A DNA stretch of 63,677 nt from an uncultured Helicobacter sp. (GTDB lineage Bacteria > Campylobacterota > Campylobacteria > Campylobacterales > Helicobacteraceae), in NCBI GenBank assembly GCA_949287835.1, contig CASEHV010000030.1:1-63677 (forward strand), given 5' to 3'. This document shows positions 17,583 through 26,815 of this stretch, one piece after another; position 1 is the first letter of the stretch; the number at the start of each line of letters is the position of its first letter. The notes below the pieces were generated by a model. The model saw nothing but the letters and a program-made list of their open reading frames with translations. It did no database searches and was not told where the DNA came from. The translations under genes were made by a program, and so were the position numbers.

Positions 17583-18423
17583 GATTTATTAGCATTTTTA
17601 TCAAATCGCCCAAAGTCTTTTTCAAATCCCTGCGAGATACAATCATATCTATAAGACCATGCTCTAGCAAAAACTCCGCTGTTTGAAATCCCTCTGGCAA
17701 ATCCGCTCCGATAGTTTGCTTAATAACCCTAGCCCCAGCAAAACCAATCATAGCGCCCGGCTCTGCGATAATCAAATCTCCTAAAAACGCAAATGAGGCA
17801 GATACGCCCCCAAATGTCGGGTCAGATAGCACGGATATAAAAGGCAATCCTGCCTCCCCTAGCCTACCTAGTGCTGCTGAGGTCTTTGCCATTTGCATAA
17901 GGGAATAGGTAGATTCCTGCATTCTAGCCCCGCCACTTGTGGAAATAATAATTAAGGCATGTCTTTTTTCTATGGCACGATTAATAGCCCTCACTATCTT
18001 CTCTCCCTCAACGCTACCTAAACTCCCGCCCATAAATGCAAAATCAAATACGACAAGCTGAGTAGGAATAGAATCTATAAGCGCCTCTCCAGAGATAACC
18101 GCACTTTTACGCTTACTCTTAGCATAGCCCTCCTCAATTCTCTTTATATAGCTTTTCTTATCTACAAAGCCAAGGGGGTCATTTGGCTCTAACTCACTAT
18201 CATATTCCACAAATGTGTCTTCATCGCATATCAAAGACAATCTATCCTGTGCGCTTATCCTAAAATGATACTGACATTTAGGACACACATGAGAGCTATC
18301 TATAATCTCTTTGTTATACATTAATGCAGCACAATTTGGACATTTTGTCCAATGTGAAGTATTATCTTTCTTATCGCGGGAATCATCTCGTTTGAAGTTT
18401 TTAAAAAAATCTGCAAATCCCAT
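17572..18423 (-). CDS. accD: Acetyl-CoA carboxylase carboxyltransferase subunit beta
   Basis: 283 residues. With AccA it transfers CO2 from carboxybiotin to acetyl-CoA, the first step of fatty acid synthesis. The N-terminal zinc ribbon (C28, C31, C47, C50) and the crotonase-like core with STSGGARMQE, SDPTFGGVSASFA and GARVIKQTI are intact. accA is not in this window. A 15-nt gap separates it from the upstream phosphatase-like gene. Confidence 0.96.
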   Translation of the reverse strand: MGFADFFKNFKRDDSRDKKDNTSHWTKCPNCAALMYNKEIIDSSHVCPKCQYHFRISAQDRLSLICDEDTFVEYDSELEPNDPLGFVDKKSYIKRIEEGYAKSKRKSAVISGEALIDSIPTQLVVFDFAFMGGSLGSVEGEKIVRAINRAIEKRHALIIISTSGGARMQESTYSLMQMAKTSAALGRLGEAGLPFISVLSDPTFGGVSASFAFLGDLIIAEPGAMIGFAGARVIKQTIGADLPEGFQTAEFLLEHGLIDMIVSRRDLKKTLGDLIKMLINHEN

Positions 18424-18438
18424 AATATCTCCAAAATC

Positions 18439-19383
18439 TTAATTTTTAGCTTTATCGATGAGTGCTAACAATTCCTCTATTACCTTAGTGTCTCTTGAAA
18501 TTATAATATATTGTGTATCTTTTTCACATTCTTTTAACATAGGAATATAATCATAATATTCATGCAAATCTCCTAAGATATTCTGCCCTAGCGAGAGATA
18601 AAGCCCCGCCATGCCGTCATATTTACGAATAAATCGCGGTAACAATACAAATAAATGTCTAAAACTAAAACCCAAACTAAGCGCACTAGCACCTAGAGTT
18701 CTAAATTTTATATGCCGATTTGAAAGGGACTTAATGAGTTTATGATGATTTACTGATTTCTCAAAAATGCCTGTATTCACATGCCTAAAATCTATCTGTG
18801 AATACGCCTCACACTCTAAAGATTCTAATGCCACGCTAATATCTCCGCATGGCTCTTGCGATATATTTCTACAAATCTCTCTAATATCTGCCCCTAGGGT
18901 AATTTTATCTTTTATAAAGCTGGAATCAAAACGAAAAATATAAGGTTTTTTTTGAAGGGCAAATATTTTTTCATTCATATATGATATTTCTTGTGTTATA
19001 AAATTAACTACCAAAGCCTCACGCACGAGATGACTTTTGGAATCACACATAGCTATACTTGCCCCATAATATGCAATATCGGATTTAAAATTGCTGCTAC
19101 CATCTAGTGGGTCTAGCACTGCTATTTGTGTAACATTCTTAGAGGCAATAAATCCAGATTCCTCAGAATCTACATGTGCTATCGGCAGTAGAAATTTACA
19201 AAATATCGCCTCACACAGCAAGTCCGCACCGCTACTAATATCACCTCCAAATCCCTTGCCAAAATTTTCATATAATATTTTCTGTCTGCTTTGCAATAAA
19301 CGAATAATACTCGCACTAGCCATTACAACTCTGGCTAGTAAATCATGATTTAGCAAACAATTTATCTCTTTTGTCAAATTCAT
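18439..19383 (-). CDS. Inositol monophosphatase-family phosphatase (FIG superfamily)
   Basis: 314 residues with the metal-binding signatures of Li+/Mg2+-dependent phosphatases: GGDISSGAD near residue 46, VDSEESG, and LDPLDGSSNF. The usual C-terminal WDxAAG appears as a variant KYDGMAG. Family substrates include inositol phosphates, fructose bisphosphate and 3'-phosphoadenosine 5'-phosphate; the variant terminus prevents a choice. It sits between gatA (12 nt) and accD (15 nt), so it probably belongs to a gatA-to-dksA transcription unit. A run of eight T/A lies within the gene near 18950. Confidence 0.8.
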   Translation of the reverse strand: MNLTKEINCLLNHDLLARVVMASASIIRLLQSRQKILYENFGKGFGGDISSGADLLCEAIFCKFLLPIAHVDSEESGFIASKNVTQIAVLDPLDGSSNFKSDIAYYGASIAMCDSKSHLVREALVVNFITQEISYMNEKIFALQKKPYIFRFDSSFIKDKITLGADIREICRNISQEPCGDISVALESLECEAYSQIDFRHVNTGIFEKSVNHHKLIKSLSNRHIKFRTLGASALSLGFSFRHLFVLLPRFIRKYDGMAGLYLSLGQNILGDLHEYYDYIPMLKECEKDTQYIIISRDTKVIEELLALIDKAKN

Positions 19384-19394
19384 AGATTTTCCTA

Positions 19395-20744
19395 CTACAA
19401 CAAAAGCTCTCTCTCTAATCCAAATGCAATGTCTAAGATTCCTTGCTCATCGAAAGCATTGCCAATTAGCTGCATACCTATGGGCAGAGGCTTTTTGATT
19501 ACAGGCAAACTAATGGATGGAAGACCTGCTAGATTCACACCTATCGTATAAATATCGCTTAGATACATCTCAAGGGAGCTTTTAGTCGCATTCGTCTTTG
19601 GCGCCGTGCTAGGCGCTACAGGAAGCAGTATTGCCTTGCAGTCTTTTAGAATCTCTTTGTATTGCGATTTTATTAACTCTCTTACTTTCTGTGCCTTAAG
19701 ATAATAGGCATCATAATATCCGCTACTAAGCACGAATGAACCTAGCAAAATCCGCTTTTTCACCTCATCACCAAAGGCTGCCCTGCTATTGTAATATAGC
19801 TCCTCTAGGCTATTTGCCACCGCTCTATTGCCATATCGCACACCATCAAAACGTGCTAGATTCGCACTTGCCTCCGCCATAGCGATGATATAATAGGCAC
19901 TAATGTGATACTGCACATCTAGCATCTTTGCCCGAACTATCGTATGCCCCATGCCCTCAAGCGTCTCTATGGTATGATAGTATGCCCTCTGCACTTCCTC
20001 ACTAGCACTCTCTACAAAGTCATCTAGCACGGCAATTTTATAGCTATTATCTGGATTTAGCTTTGAGAATGTCATGCTAGATTCCATATCTACGCATGTA
20101 GAATCTCTACTGCAACGACCGCTAATAATATCCAAAAGCAAACTAGCATCTTCTACATTCTGCGTTATGGGACCAATTTGCTCAAGGCTGGAGCTATATG
20201 CCACAAGACCATATCGACTAACCCGCCCATAGCTAGGCTTTAGACCCACGACACCACAATAGCTAGCAGGCTGACGAATGCTACCTCCTGTATCGCTACC
20301 TAGTGCCGCTATCGCCACGCCACTTGCCACTGCAGCAGCAGAACCACCGCTAGAGCCACCTGCTACAAGGCTTGTGTCATAGGGATTTTTAGTCCTGCCA
20401 TAGCAGCTTTTCTCTGTCGTGCTACCCATGCCAAACTCGTCCATATTTGCCCTGCCAAAGGGGCAGAGATTGGAATCTAGCATTCTCTCTATCACGCTTG
20501 CATGATATGGTGATATGAATCCTTTTAGAATCTTACTAGCACATGTGGTAGGGGAATCTTTTACACAAATATTATCTTTTATTAGGATTGGAATCTTGCC
20601 TTTGTATGCCTCATTAATCTCTGGAATCTCAATATAGGCATTTAACTCAAGGTTTGCTTTTATCTGTTTAATTAAATCTTTTTTTAGATTCTCAATCTCG
20701 TCTGCATTTAAACTCATCGCTTGTTTTAAAGTGATTTTCTGCAT
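19395..20744 (-). CDS. gatA: Glutamyl/aspartyl-tRNA amidotransferase subunit A
   Basis: 449 residues, an amidase-signature enzyme that releases ammonia from glutamine for GatB to amidate Glu-tRNA(Gln) and Asp-tRNA(Asn). The catalytic Lys (IKDNICVK) and the Ser-cisSer region (GGSSGGSAA, then [12 protein letters not shown]) are intact. It is required where GlnRS/AsnRS are missing or non-discriminating synthetases are used, which fits the AspS in this window. First gene of the leftward unit; its promoter lies in the short spacer next to the frameshifted mini-gene. Confidence 0.96.
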   Translation of the reverse strand: MQKITLKQAMSLNADEIENLKKDLIKQIKANLELNAYIEIPEINEAYKGKIPILIKDNICVKDSPTTCASKILKGFISPYHASVIERMLDSNLCPFGRANMDEFGMGSTTEKSCYGRTKNPYDTSLVAGGSSGGSAAAVASGVAIAALGSDTGGSIRQPASYCGVVGLKPSYGRVSRYGLVAYSSSLEQIGPITQNVEDASLLLDIISGRCSRDSTCVDMESSMTFSKLNPDNSYKIAVLDDFVESASEEVQRAYYHTIETLEGMGHTIVRAKMLDVQYHISAYYIIAMAEASANLARFDGVRYGNRAVANSLEELYYNSRAAFGDEVKKRILLGSFVLSSGYYDAYYLKAQKVRELIKSQYKEILKDCKAILLPVAPSTAPKTNATKSSLEMYLSDIYTIGVNLAGLPSISLPVIKKPLPIGMQLIGNAFDEQGILDIAFGLERELLL

Positions 20745-20832
20745 TGCTCTATCCTGACTTTCTTTGATAGCGATTATATCAAATTTGTTTTAGTTATGTT
20801 ATCCTTATTCATGCTATTTGAAATAAGGATAA

Positions 20833-20984
20833 ATGATGAGAATCTTAGCTTATGGAATCTGTGTGGCTATGGTGTGTGGCGTGTTTGTTAATGCAAAAAA
20901 TATCTCCCTAGATGTAAAAAGGTAGAAAGATATTGGCTATATCCAAATGAAACAGAAGTAGGTGAGAATGTAGAATTAAAGTAA
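20833..20984 (+). pseudogene. Frameshifted mini-gene with signal peptide
   Basis: From ATG 20833, preceded by an AAGGA-like site, a 30-codon peptide starts with a clean signal sequence (MMRILAYGICVAMVCGVF) and stops at 20925 just after an A5 run. Adding one base to the run would continue the frame as KVERYWLYPNETEVG and end at a TAA at 20984 (about 50 residues). It could be a small secreted protein broken by slippage, a phase-variable gene, a sequencing error or a remnant. It is not recognised. Confidence 0.4.
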
Positions 20985-21037
20985 AATAGATTATGTTTTT
21001 ATTAATTAAACATAAGATATACAAAGATTTATAAAAT

Positions 21038-21880
21038 CTAATACAAAGTAAAATTTCCGTTAATTCTAATCACCATTGACTTAGGTGGTCTTTTTAGACT
21101 TTTAGCAGATTGCTCCACTATCTGTATCATTCTACTATCTAGCGATTCATATCCTGTGGTAGTAATCACTCTTATATTAGTAGCACTGCCATCTGGATTT
21201 AACGTAAATTCTACCGTTCCACTACCGTATTGCTTTAGTAATTGTGCCAATCTAGGGTAGCCTAGCTTATCTGCAGTTTCCTGAAAGACTCTACCATTTA
21301 AAAAATAGCTGGCTGCTAAATAGTCTTTCTGCTCCTTACTCATTTTATCTAACTCTGTGCCATATAGCTTATATAACATTTCTTTTGCCACTGAGGGAAG
21401 TTTGTCAAAATTCACATTGTCATTATATCTCTGAATGCTCTGACTTAAGCTTGGTTTTTGAATCATAAATGGGTCAAACTTTTTGTTTTCCTCTGGAATG
21501 CTTAGAGAATTTAAATCTATATCGCTGCTAGGTGGCGACTGAATATCACTAACCTTTGCCTCATCGCTAGGCTTTGTAGATTCCACTCTCTCTACACTTT
21601 TAGCTATCACTTTTTTTTGATTCTTAGGCTTTCTATTCTCTTTTTTCTGCACAAAACTTTCTGTGTGAGAATCATTGCTTTGAGTATTTTCTGTGCTTTG
21701 ATTTTGGATTTTTGGCTGCAAGATTCCTAGCGAAATGGGTCTTAGCACCACTTCCTTAGATGGCGTAGGAATAAGATAATACACATATATAGCTATTACA
21801 TGCAAAATGATAGATATACTAATCGATAGGTATAATCTATCCTTGTAAATCCTATACTTTAGTGTCGCCGCTCTCATCAT
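21038..21880 (-). CDS. tonB: TonB-family energy transducer
   Basis: 280 residues. One N-terminal membrane helix (about residues 18-36), a Ser/Lys/Pro-rich periplasmic spacer (about 45-130), then a C-terminal TonB domain with GTVEFTLNPDGSATNI and TGYESLDSRMIQIVEQS. Such proteins couple ExbBD proton flow to outer-membrane transporters. No exbBD or receptor is adjacent; instead the gene overlaps the end of fliO by 29 nt, an unusual flagellar neighbour. It may be one of several TonB copies. A run of eight A within the gene (21611-21618 on this strand as T) is a possible slippage site. Confidence 0.83.
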   Translation of the reverse strand: MMRAATLKYRIYKDRLYLSISISIILHVIAIYVYYLIPTPSKEVVLRPISLGILQPKIQNQSTENTQSNDSHTESFVQKKENRKPKNQKKVIAKSVERVESTKPSDEAKVSDIQSPPSSDIDLNSLSIPEENKKFDPFMIQKPSLSQSIQRYNDNVNFDKLPSVAKEMLYKLYGTELDKMSKEQKDYLAASYFLNGRVFQETADKLGYPRLAQLLKQYGSGTVEFTLNPDGSATNIRVITTTGYESLDSRMIQIVEQSAKSLKRPPKSMVIRINGNFTLY

Positions 21881-22301
21881 CTATACTTTTTTTCATCAAA
21901 GATAAAAATTCATCATTGTTTATATCCATACTATCAATCAACGTTATACCATGTGGATTTAAACCTAAAACATATTTTTTATTCTCATAGACAATTACCG
22001 TAATTCTATTTTTGGAATCTAAAATCCTGCTTTGCTCAATAGAAATGCTAGAAACCTGTGTCCCCCTGCCCTGCCTTAGCCGAATGATGTATAACACAAG
22101 TAGCAGTGCAAACATTACCCCCACTACTAAAAAATATTTATAATAACTAATCTCATAGCTATCCTGAAGCGAATGCTGTGCTGTTATGCCATCCTTTTGA
22201 ATGGTTTGATTTATCGAATCTGCATGACAAAAGATTCCGATAAGAAATATTAATCCACATAAAAACCTTATACAGAATCTAATTTTCATTTGACACTTCA
22301 C
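21852..22301 (-). CDS. fliO: FliO-like flagellar export protein
   Basis: 149 residues: a signal-like hydrophobic N-terminus (about 6-26), a short periplasmic stretch, a membrane helix (about 53-72), then a basic cytoplasmic domain with VIVYENKKYVLGLNPHGITLI, the FliO pattern. FliO assists assembly of the FliPQR export gate. The identification rests on topology, this motif and its position directly after fliN (23-nt overlap). Starts at residue 1 or 5 are both possible. Confidence 0.78.
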   Translation of the reverse strand: MKCQMKIRFCIRFLCGLIFLIGIFCHADSINQTIQKDGITAQHSLQDSYEISYYKYFLVVGVMFALLLVLYIIRLRQGRGTQVSSISIEQSRILDSKNRITVIVYENKKYVLGLNPHGITLIDSMDINNDEFLSLMKKSIDDESGDTKV

Positions 22302-22668
22302 GTGCTATATAATAGACAATAGCATTAGAATCTAGGATTTCATTAATACGAATGGCAAGGTTTTTTTCATACACCATTACCTCCCCCTTGCCTACTATCC
22401 TATCATTTACATATATTTCCACACTAGCACCGGCTGGTTTTTGAAGGTCAATAATAGAGCCTTTCTCATAACGCAAAATATCAGATAATGGAATCTTTGT
22501 AGAACCCAAATCCGCGCTAAACATAACCTGCATATCAAGAAGACCTTCATAATTACCCATCATATCCTCAAGATATGAGGCTAACTCTATTTCCCTATCT
22601 GTATGAACCTGTCTTCTATCAAGAATATTATATTTATCTTCAACAGCGCCTTTATTCTCCGATGCCAT
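22279..22668 (-). CDS. fliN: Flagellar motor switch protein FliN
   Basis: 129 residues, with a C-terminal SpoA domain (VMFSADLGSTKIPLSDILRY, GSIIDLQKPAGASVEIYVN, GEVMVYEKNLAIRI). It forms the lower C-ring with FliM and FliG, where CheY-P acts, and receives export cargo via FliH. The N-terminal 50 residues are a charged extension. First gene of fliN-fliO-tonB; hemC lies 29 nt upstream on the same strand. Confidence 0.93.
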   Translation of the reverse strand: MASENKGAVEDKYNILDRRQVHTDREIELASYLEDMMGNYEGLLDMQVMFSADLGSTKIPLSDILRYEKGSIIDLQKPAGASVEIYVNDRIVGKGEVMVYEKNLAIRINEILDSNAIVYYIAREVSNEN

Positions 22669-22697
22669 AGCGAAACTCCATAATTATTAAATCTAAA

Positions 22698-23777
22698 TTA
22701 TATCCTATCTAATTCATTTGTAACTTCAGATAAAATATCATCTACACCATTAGCCCTAAGTGTATTTATCATATCGCGTAAAACATGCTCTGCCTCGCCT
22801 ATATCGCACTCTCTGCTATCCTCTAGGATTCTAGTAGCACTTAGATTCCCAGCAATGCAAGAAATCCTCATTCTCCTATTTCCAATCATCTCTGCATGTA
22901 TTCCAATCGGCGATTGACAGCCACCTCCTAGCAACCTTATAAATTCCCGCTCAATATTACAGCACAAGGCACTATCACGATGATTTAATGATTCTAGAAT
23001 CTTTGCTATCGCATAATCTCTAAAATCAGAAAAATACTTAGGGTCTCTGCACTGTAGTCCAAGAGAACCCTGCCCCATAGATGCAATCATAAAATCTAGG
23101 AATCTTATATTCATATCATTACGCATAGAAACAGAGGGAATCCCAGAAAGCTTTAAAAAACTTTCATTATCCATATCCAAACTATCTAGCATATATGAAT
23201 TATAAGAATCATCTCTTAAAAACCCAAGTCTAAGCAACGCAGCAGACGCCAGAATCACAGCATCATACTCACCTCTACTTAGCTTTTCTAATCTAGTCTG
23301 CACATTGCCTCGTAGATTTAGCACTTCTAAATGCGGATTCTTTAATCTAATCTGCATAGCACGTCTAAGCGAAGTTGTGCCGACCTTAGAATCTTTTGGC
23401 ATAGATTCTAAACTAGAATATTTATAGCTAACAAAGCAGTCTCTGCAATCAACTCTCTTTGTAATCGCACTAAGCATAAGTCTAGATTCCATGATTATAG
23501 GAACATCTTTTAGTGAATGCACCGCAAAATCAATGCCACCGCTTAATAGCTCATTTTCTAGCTCTTTTGTAAATAATCCCTTGCCACCAATCTTTGCCAA
23601 AGGGGCATCTAAAATCCTATCTCCCTTTGTCTTTATAGTCTTTATCTCTACATCTATACCGTGTTTTTCCAATCTATGCTTGATAAAATTAGCCTGCCAT
23701 AAAGCAAGTAAAGAACCTCTAGTGCCTAAGATAAGCGGAGATGATAATGCATCTTTAAGTCGTTGTGGAATACTCAA
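22698..23777 (-). CDS. hemC: Porphobilinogen deaminase HemC
   Basis: 359 residues. It polymerises four porphobilinogens to hydroxymethylbilane for haem. The active-site region is conserved (LGTRGSLLALWQA, KTKGDRILDAPLAKIGGKGLFTKE split by family gaps, FAVHSLKDVP). The cofactor-bearing Cys287 sits in LGGGCQSPIG. It is about 45 residues longer than usual, mainly from an insertion near residues 195-230 (YNSYMLDSLDMDNESF). Confidence 0.95.
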   Translation of the reverse strand: MSIPQRLKDALSSPLILGTRGSLLALWQANFIKHRLEKHGIDVEIKTIKTKGDRILDAPLAKIGGKGLFTKELENELLSGGIDFAVHSLKDVPIIMESRLMLSAITKRVDCRDCFVSYKYSSLESMPKDSKVGTTSLRRAMQIRLKNPHLEVLNLRGNVQTRLEKLSRGEYDAVILASAALLRLGFLRDDSYNSYMLDSLDMDNESFLKLSGIPSVSMRNDMNIRFLDFMIASMGQGSLGLQCRDPKYFSDFRDYAIAKILESLNHRDSALCCNIEREFIRLLGGGCQSPIGIHAEMIGNRRMRISCIAGNLSATRILEDSRECDIGEAEHVLRDMINTLRANGVDDILSEVTNELDRI

Positions 23778-23837
23778 TTTATGCTCCCAAAAATTTAGAT
23801 TCTAGCAAGAAATACGTAAATTCATGCAAAATGTGCA

Positions 23838-24851
23838 TCAAAAACTTACCTCAAGTCGTATCGTGGCATAGGAATGATTTGCTAACTGCGTTACAAATTC
23901 TCGTCTTTTATATGAATATAAATATGACAGAGCATATCCACGCCATGCAAACACGGCGCCTAACTCAATCCCATATATAGCACGATTTAAATCCAAATCA
24001 CTCTGAACGCCACCTATAGTATTACCCTGTAAAAATATATTTCTAAGCACAAATCTCTCTGAAAATCCAAATTGAAAATATGCTCTCATATTATCACTAT
24101 GACTTACAGAACCTATGGAATCAACCTGTGCAGTTTGCAAACCAAAATCACCATCTAGTCCATATCCAGCCCTAAACTTCGCACCAATTTCTATATAAGT
24201 ATGTGCATTTCCCAACGCAGCAATGCCATAAGGCAATATATCAAAATATTCATTTATAGGGAATCTATACATAGATTTATAATAAAGATTGAAAATTATC
24301 TCATTTCTAATCTGCGTATTCCAGCCATTATAATAACCATTGTTTGTTATAGAATGTATTAAATCCTGTGCCTCTCTAGCAAGAGAAGCAGGTCCTACAA
24401 TGCCGATATTAAGCGATATTTGCTCCATGAAATTAGAAGAACGATTTTGAATCCCGCCATTTAAATATAAAAATCCTGCATAAAGTGCGTCATCTTTTGG
24501 TGGAATATATGTAAATTTCTCACTTGGTGTATAAATTTCCTGCCCTATGCCGATGTAAAAACGTGAGATAGTTGGAATTTTCATAGCTCTCTGTATGATA
24601 CTAATATCATTAATGAAACTATTATCATATTCAACAGAGGTAAAATATAGGCTATGACCAGCTGAATAATATCTATCAAAATCCCGCGGTGAAAAATAAG
24701 CGTCATTATCCGTATAAAGACTCAAACTAAACTTATTATATGCAATATCATTAGCATAGGTAAAACAGACAATAAGGGAGAGTGCAATAAATACGCTACG
24801 GAGACCACACAAGAATGGAAACCGCACCAAAAGATTCAACAAAGTCGCCAC
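23838..24851 (-). CDS. lpxR: LpxR-type lipid A 3'-O-deacylase
   Basis: 337 residues. A signal sequence is followed by an outer-membrane beta-barrel ending in RLEVSF (terminal Phe). The family start LYTDNDAYF, the strand motif YYSAGHSLYFTS and the later segment GWNTQIRNE match LpxR/DUF2219. Family members remove the 3'-acyloxyacyl group of lipid A in a Ca-dependent reaction, lowering Toll-like receptor 4 stimulation. Located 13 nt after cheY; together with the PAP2 phosphatase it suggests modified lipid A. Confidence 0.85.
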   Translation of the reverse strand: MATLLNLLVRFPFLCGLRSVFIALSLIVCFTYANDIAYNKFSLSLYTDNDAYFSPRDFDRYYSAGHSLYFTSVEYDNSFINDISIIQRAMKIPTISRFYIGIGQEIYTPSEKFTYIPPKDDALYAGFLYLNGGIQNRSSNFMEQISLNIGIVGPASLAREAQDLIHSITNNGYYNGWNTQIRNEIIFNLYYKSMYRFPINEYFDILPYGIAALGNAHTYIEIGAKFRAGYGLDGDFGLQTAQVDSIGSVSHSDNMRAYFQFGFSERFVLRNIFLQGNTIGGVQSDLDLNRAIYGIELGAVFAWRGYALSYLYSYKRREFVTQLANHSYATIRLEVSF

Positions 24852-24864
24852 ATAAAATCAACAA

Positions 24865-25239
24865 TTAATCATTAATCCCTAGCACGACCTCTAGTTTTTC
24901 TTTTAAAACTTGTGGAGTAAATGGCTTAACAATATAGTTATTCACACCAGCTTTCAGGGCAGTTATAACCTCAGATTTACCACCCTCTGTGGTTACCATG
25001 ATGATTGGAATATCCTTATATTTCTCCTCTGCCCTAACCTTCTTTACAAGCTCAAGACCATTCATCTCAGGCATATTCCAGTCTGTAATCAGAACTCCTA
25101 TGTCCTCGACAGAAGTCATGTGATTCCAAGCCTCCACACCGTGCTCGGCTTCCAAAATATCCTCGTAACCCAGCCTTTGAAGTGTATTTTTAATAATTCT
25201 TCTCATTGTAGAACTGTCATCAACCACAAGCAATTTCAA
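24865..25239 (-). CDS. cheY: Chemotaxis response regulator CheY
   Basis: 124-residue single receiver domain. Acidic pocket D7/D8, phospho-acceptor D53 (ITDWNMPEMNG), conserved Thr at 83 and Lys105 (IVKPF) are all present. Phospho-CheY binds FliM/FliN to switch flagellar rotation. It lies among flagellar genes, upstream of lpxR (13 nt) and 70 nt downstream of hisA. Confidence 0.95.
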   Translation of the reverse strand: MKLLVVDDSSTMRRIIKNTLQRLGYEDILEAEHGVEAWNHMTSVEDIGVLITDWNMPEMNGLELVKKVRAEEKYKDIPIIMVTTEGGKSEVITALKAGVNNYIVKPFTPQVLKEKLEVVLGIND

Positions 25240-25308
25240 CTCTTGCTCCTTATAATAATTTGAAAAACTACTGCGTTCGTATTATAACACACAAATTTAA
25301 CAAGTAAT

Positions 25309-26007
25309 TCAGAATCTTATAGTCTTAAAATCAATTTTGCCTTCATAAAATGCCTTACCTACGATGATAGCGTCAATATCATTGCGTAACCTAGCATTAT
25401 TAATATCATCAATTCCAGAAAATCCGCCACTAACGATAGTATATATGCCACTTGATTCTCTAATCTGCCCTGCTAAGTCAAAATTCATACCCGATAGCAA
25501 TCCATCTCTGCTAATATCTGTGCATATAATTGCTCTCACATCTGTGCCTCTAAAACTTTTGGCAAAATCAACAGCTTCCATACTACTGACATTCACCCAG
25601 CCGTGAGTAGCGACCATGCCATCAATGGAATCTATGCTAATGGCAATGGGATATTTCAAAGACATATCCTTGCTCCATTGTGGATTCTGCAGGGCAACAG
25701 AACCTAGTATCACCCTATGTACACCGATAGCAAGATACCTTTTAATGCTATCCTCATCTCTAATTCCACCGCCAACCTGTATGTGCAGTGTCGTATGATT
25801 AGCTATAGATTCTATAACTTCTAAATTCCTAGGACTACCATTAAATGCCCCGTCTAAATCCACGATATGAATCCACCTAGCACCACAATCCTCAAAGAAC
25901 TTTGCAAAATCCAATGCCGCACCATAGACTTTTGCACTATCCTTTTTACCCTTTGTAAGTCTAACGGCTTTGGAATCTAGTAAATCGATAGCAGGAAAAA
26001 TATCCAT
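25309..26007 (-). CDS. hisA: Phosphoribosylformimino-AICAR ribotide isomerase HisA
   Basis: A (beta-alpha)8 isomerase of histidine synthesis. MDIFPAIDLLDSKAVRL, GGIRDEDSIKRYLA and IVSGGFSGIDDI are typical. The frame extends to a TTG at 26019, but a GGAGAG site 6 nt before the ATG at 26007 fixes the start, giving 232 residues. That ribosome site sits immediately after the fliH stop, so hisA is translated from the flagellar message. Confidence 0.94.
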   Translation of the reverse strand: MDIFPAIDLLDSKAVRLTKGKKDSAKVYGAALDFAKFFEDCGARWIHIVDLDGAFNGSPRNLEVIESIANHTTLHIQVGGGIRDEDSIKRYLAIGVHRVILGSVALQNPQWSKDMSLKYPIAISIDSIDGMVATHGWVNVSSMEAVDFAKSFRGTDVRAIICTDISRDGLLSGMNFDLAGQIRESSGIYTIVSGGFSGIDDINNARLRNDIDAIIVGKAFYEGKIDFKTIRF

Positions 26008-26020
26008 TACACTCTCCAAA

Positions 26021-26815
26021 CTAATCTCTCAAATTATCCAAAACAGACTGCTTTAGCATCTTATAACGAGACATAATATTGCCATCAAGATTCCCAAGAT
26101 TTGATGAAATCACTACTCCGCCTCGCGATATGGCATTATCTGCCTCTATCTGCACCTTATCCATATCTTTTAGATTCTCCTTGATATAGACATAATCTAT
26201 GGGATTTACCTTGATTCCAATCTGCGTTGCCTCCATGATATTTGCTAGTAAAGAGCGTGTTAATTCTAATGCAACTTTCTGAGAATTATCCCCTATCTCT
26301 TTTACAATAACCTCACGCGCCATATCTACCGCAATAGAGCTTAATTCTTTCTCTAAAGCCTCAATATGAGTCTGAGAATTTTTAAGCGTATTTTCTAATG
26401 TGATTAGAGATTGCACAATCTTCTCTCTCTCACTGCTAATCTCTGCCTCCATTTCCTTTTTTGCCTCACTCTTTCCCTCCTCTAATCCTCGTTTATATGA
26501 CTCATCTCTTGCCTGCTGTAAATTATCCTGCATTTCCTGCTGCGATTTCTCAAACTGCATTTCAAGCTTTGCAAGATTACCTGACAACTCATCGCTTTTT
26601 TGCAAAAGCTTCTCTATTAATTCTTTTTCGAGTGAGTTTTGAGATGGCATACTTGGAATCACAGAGGAAGTATCCGCAGATTCCTGTGTTACATGCGTTG
26701 GCTCCACACTGCGAGAAATATCCATGGGTTGTATTGTCTTAAACTCATATTTATTTACCGTGTGAGAATCCATCTCCTCTTCTTGAATGAGATTATAATT
26801 ACGAGATGACATCAT
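26021..26815 (-). CDS. fliH: Flagellar assembly protein FliH
   Basis: 264 residues. A variable N-terminus, a long coiled coil (about 60-165) with RGLEEGKSEAKKEME, and a C-terminal V-ATPase subunit E-like domain (ALELTRSLLANIMEA...VNPIDYVYIKENL). FliH dimers hold the export ATPase FliI and dock it to FliN. The start overlaps fliG by 17 nt. Confidence 0.88.
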   Translation of the reverse strand: MMSSRNYNLIQEEEMDSHTVNKYEFKTIQPMDISRSVEPTHVTQESADTSSVIPSMPSQNSLEKELIEKLLQKSDELSGNLAKLEMQFEKSQQEMQDNLQQARDESYKRGLEEGKSEAKKEMEAEISSEREKIVQSLITLENTLKNSQTHIEALEKELSSIAVDMAREVIVKEIGDNSQKVALELTRSLLANIMEATQIGIKVNPIDYVYIKENLKDMDKVQIEADNAISRGGVVISSNLGNLDGNIMSRYKMLKQSVLDNLRD

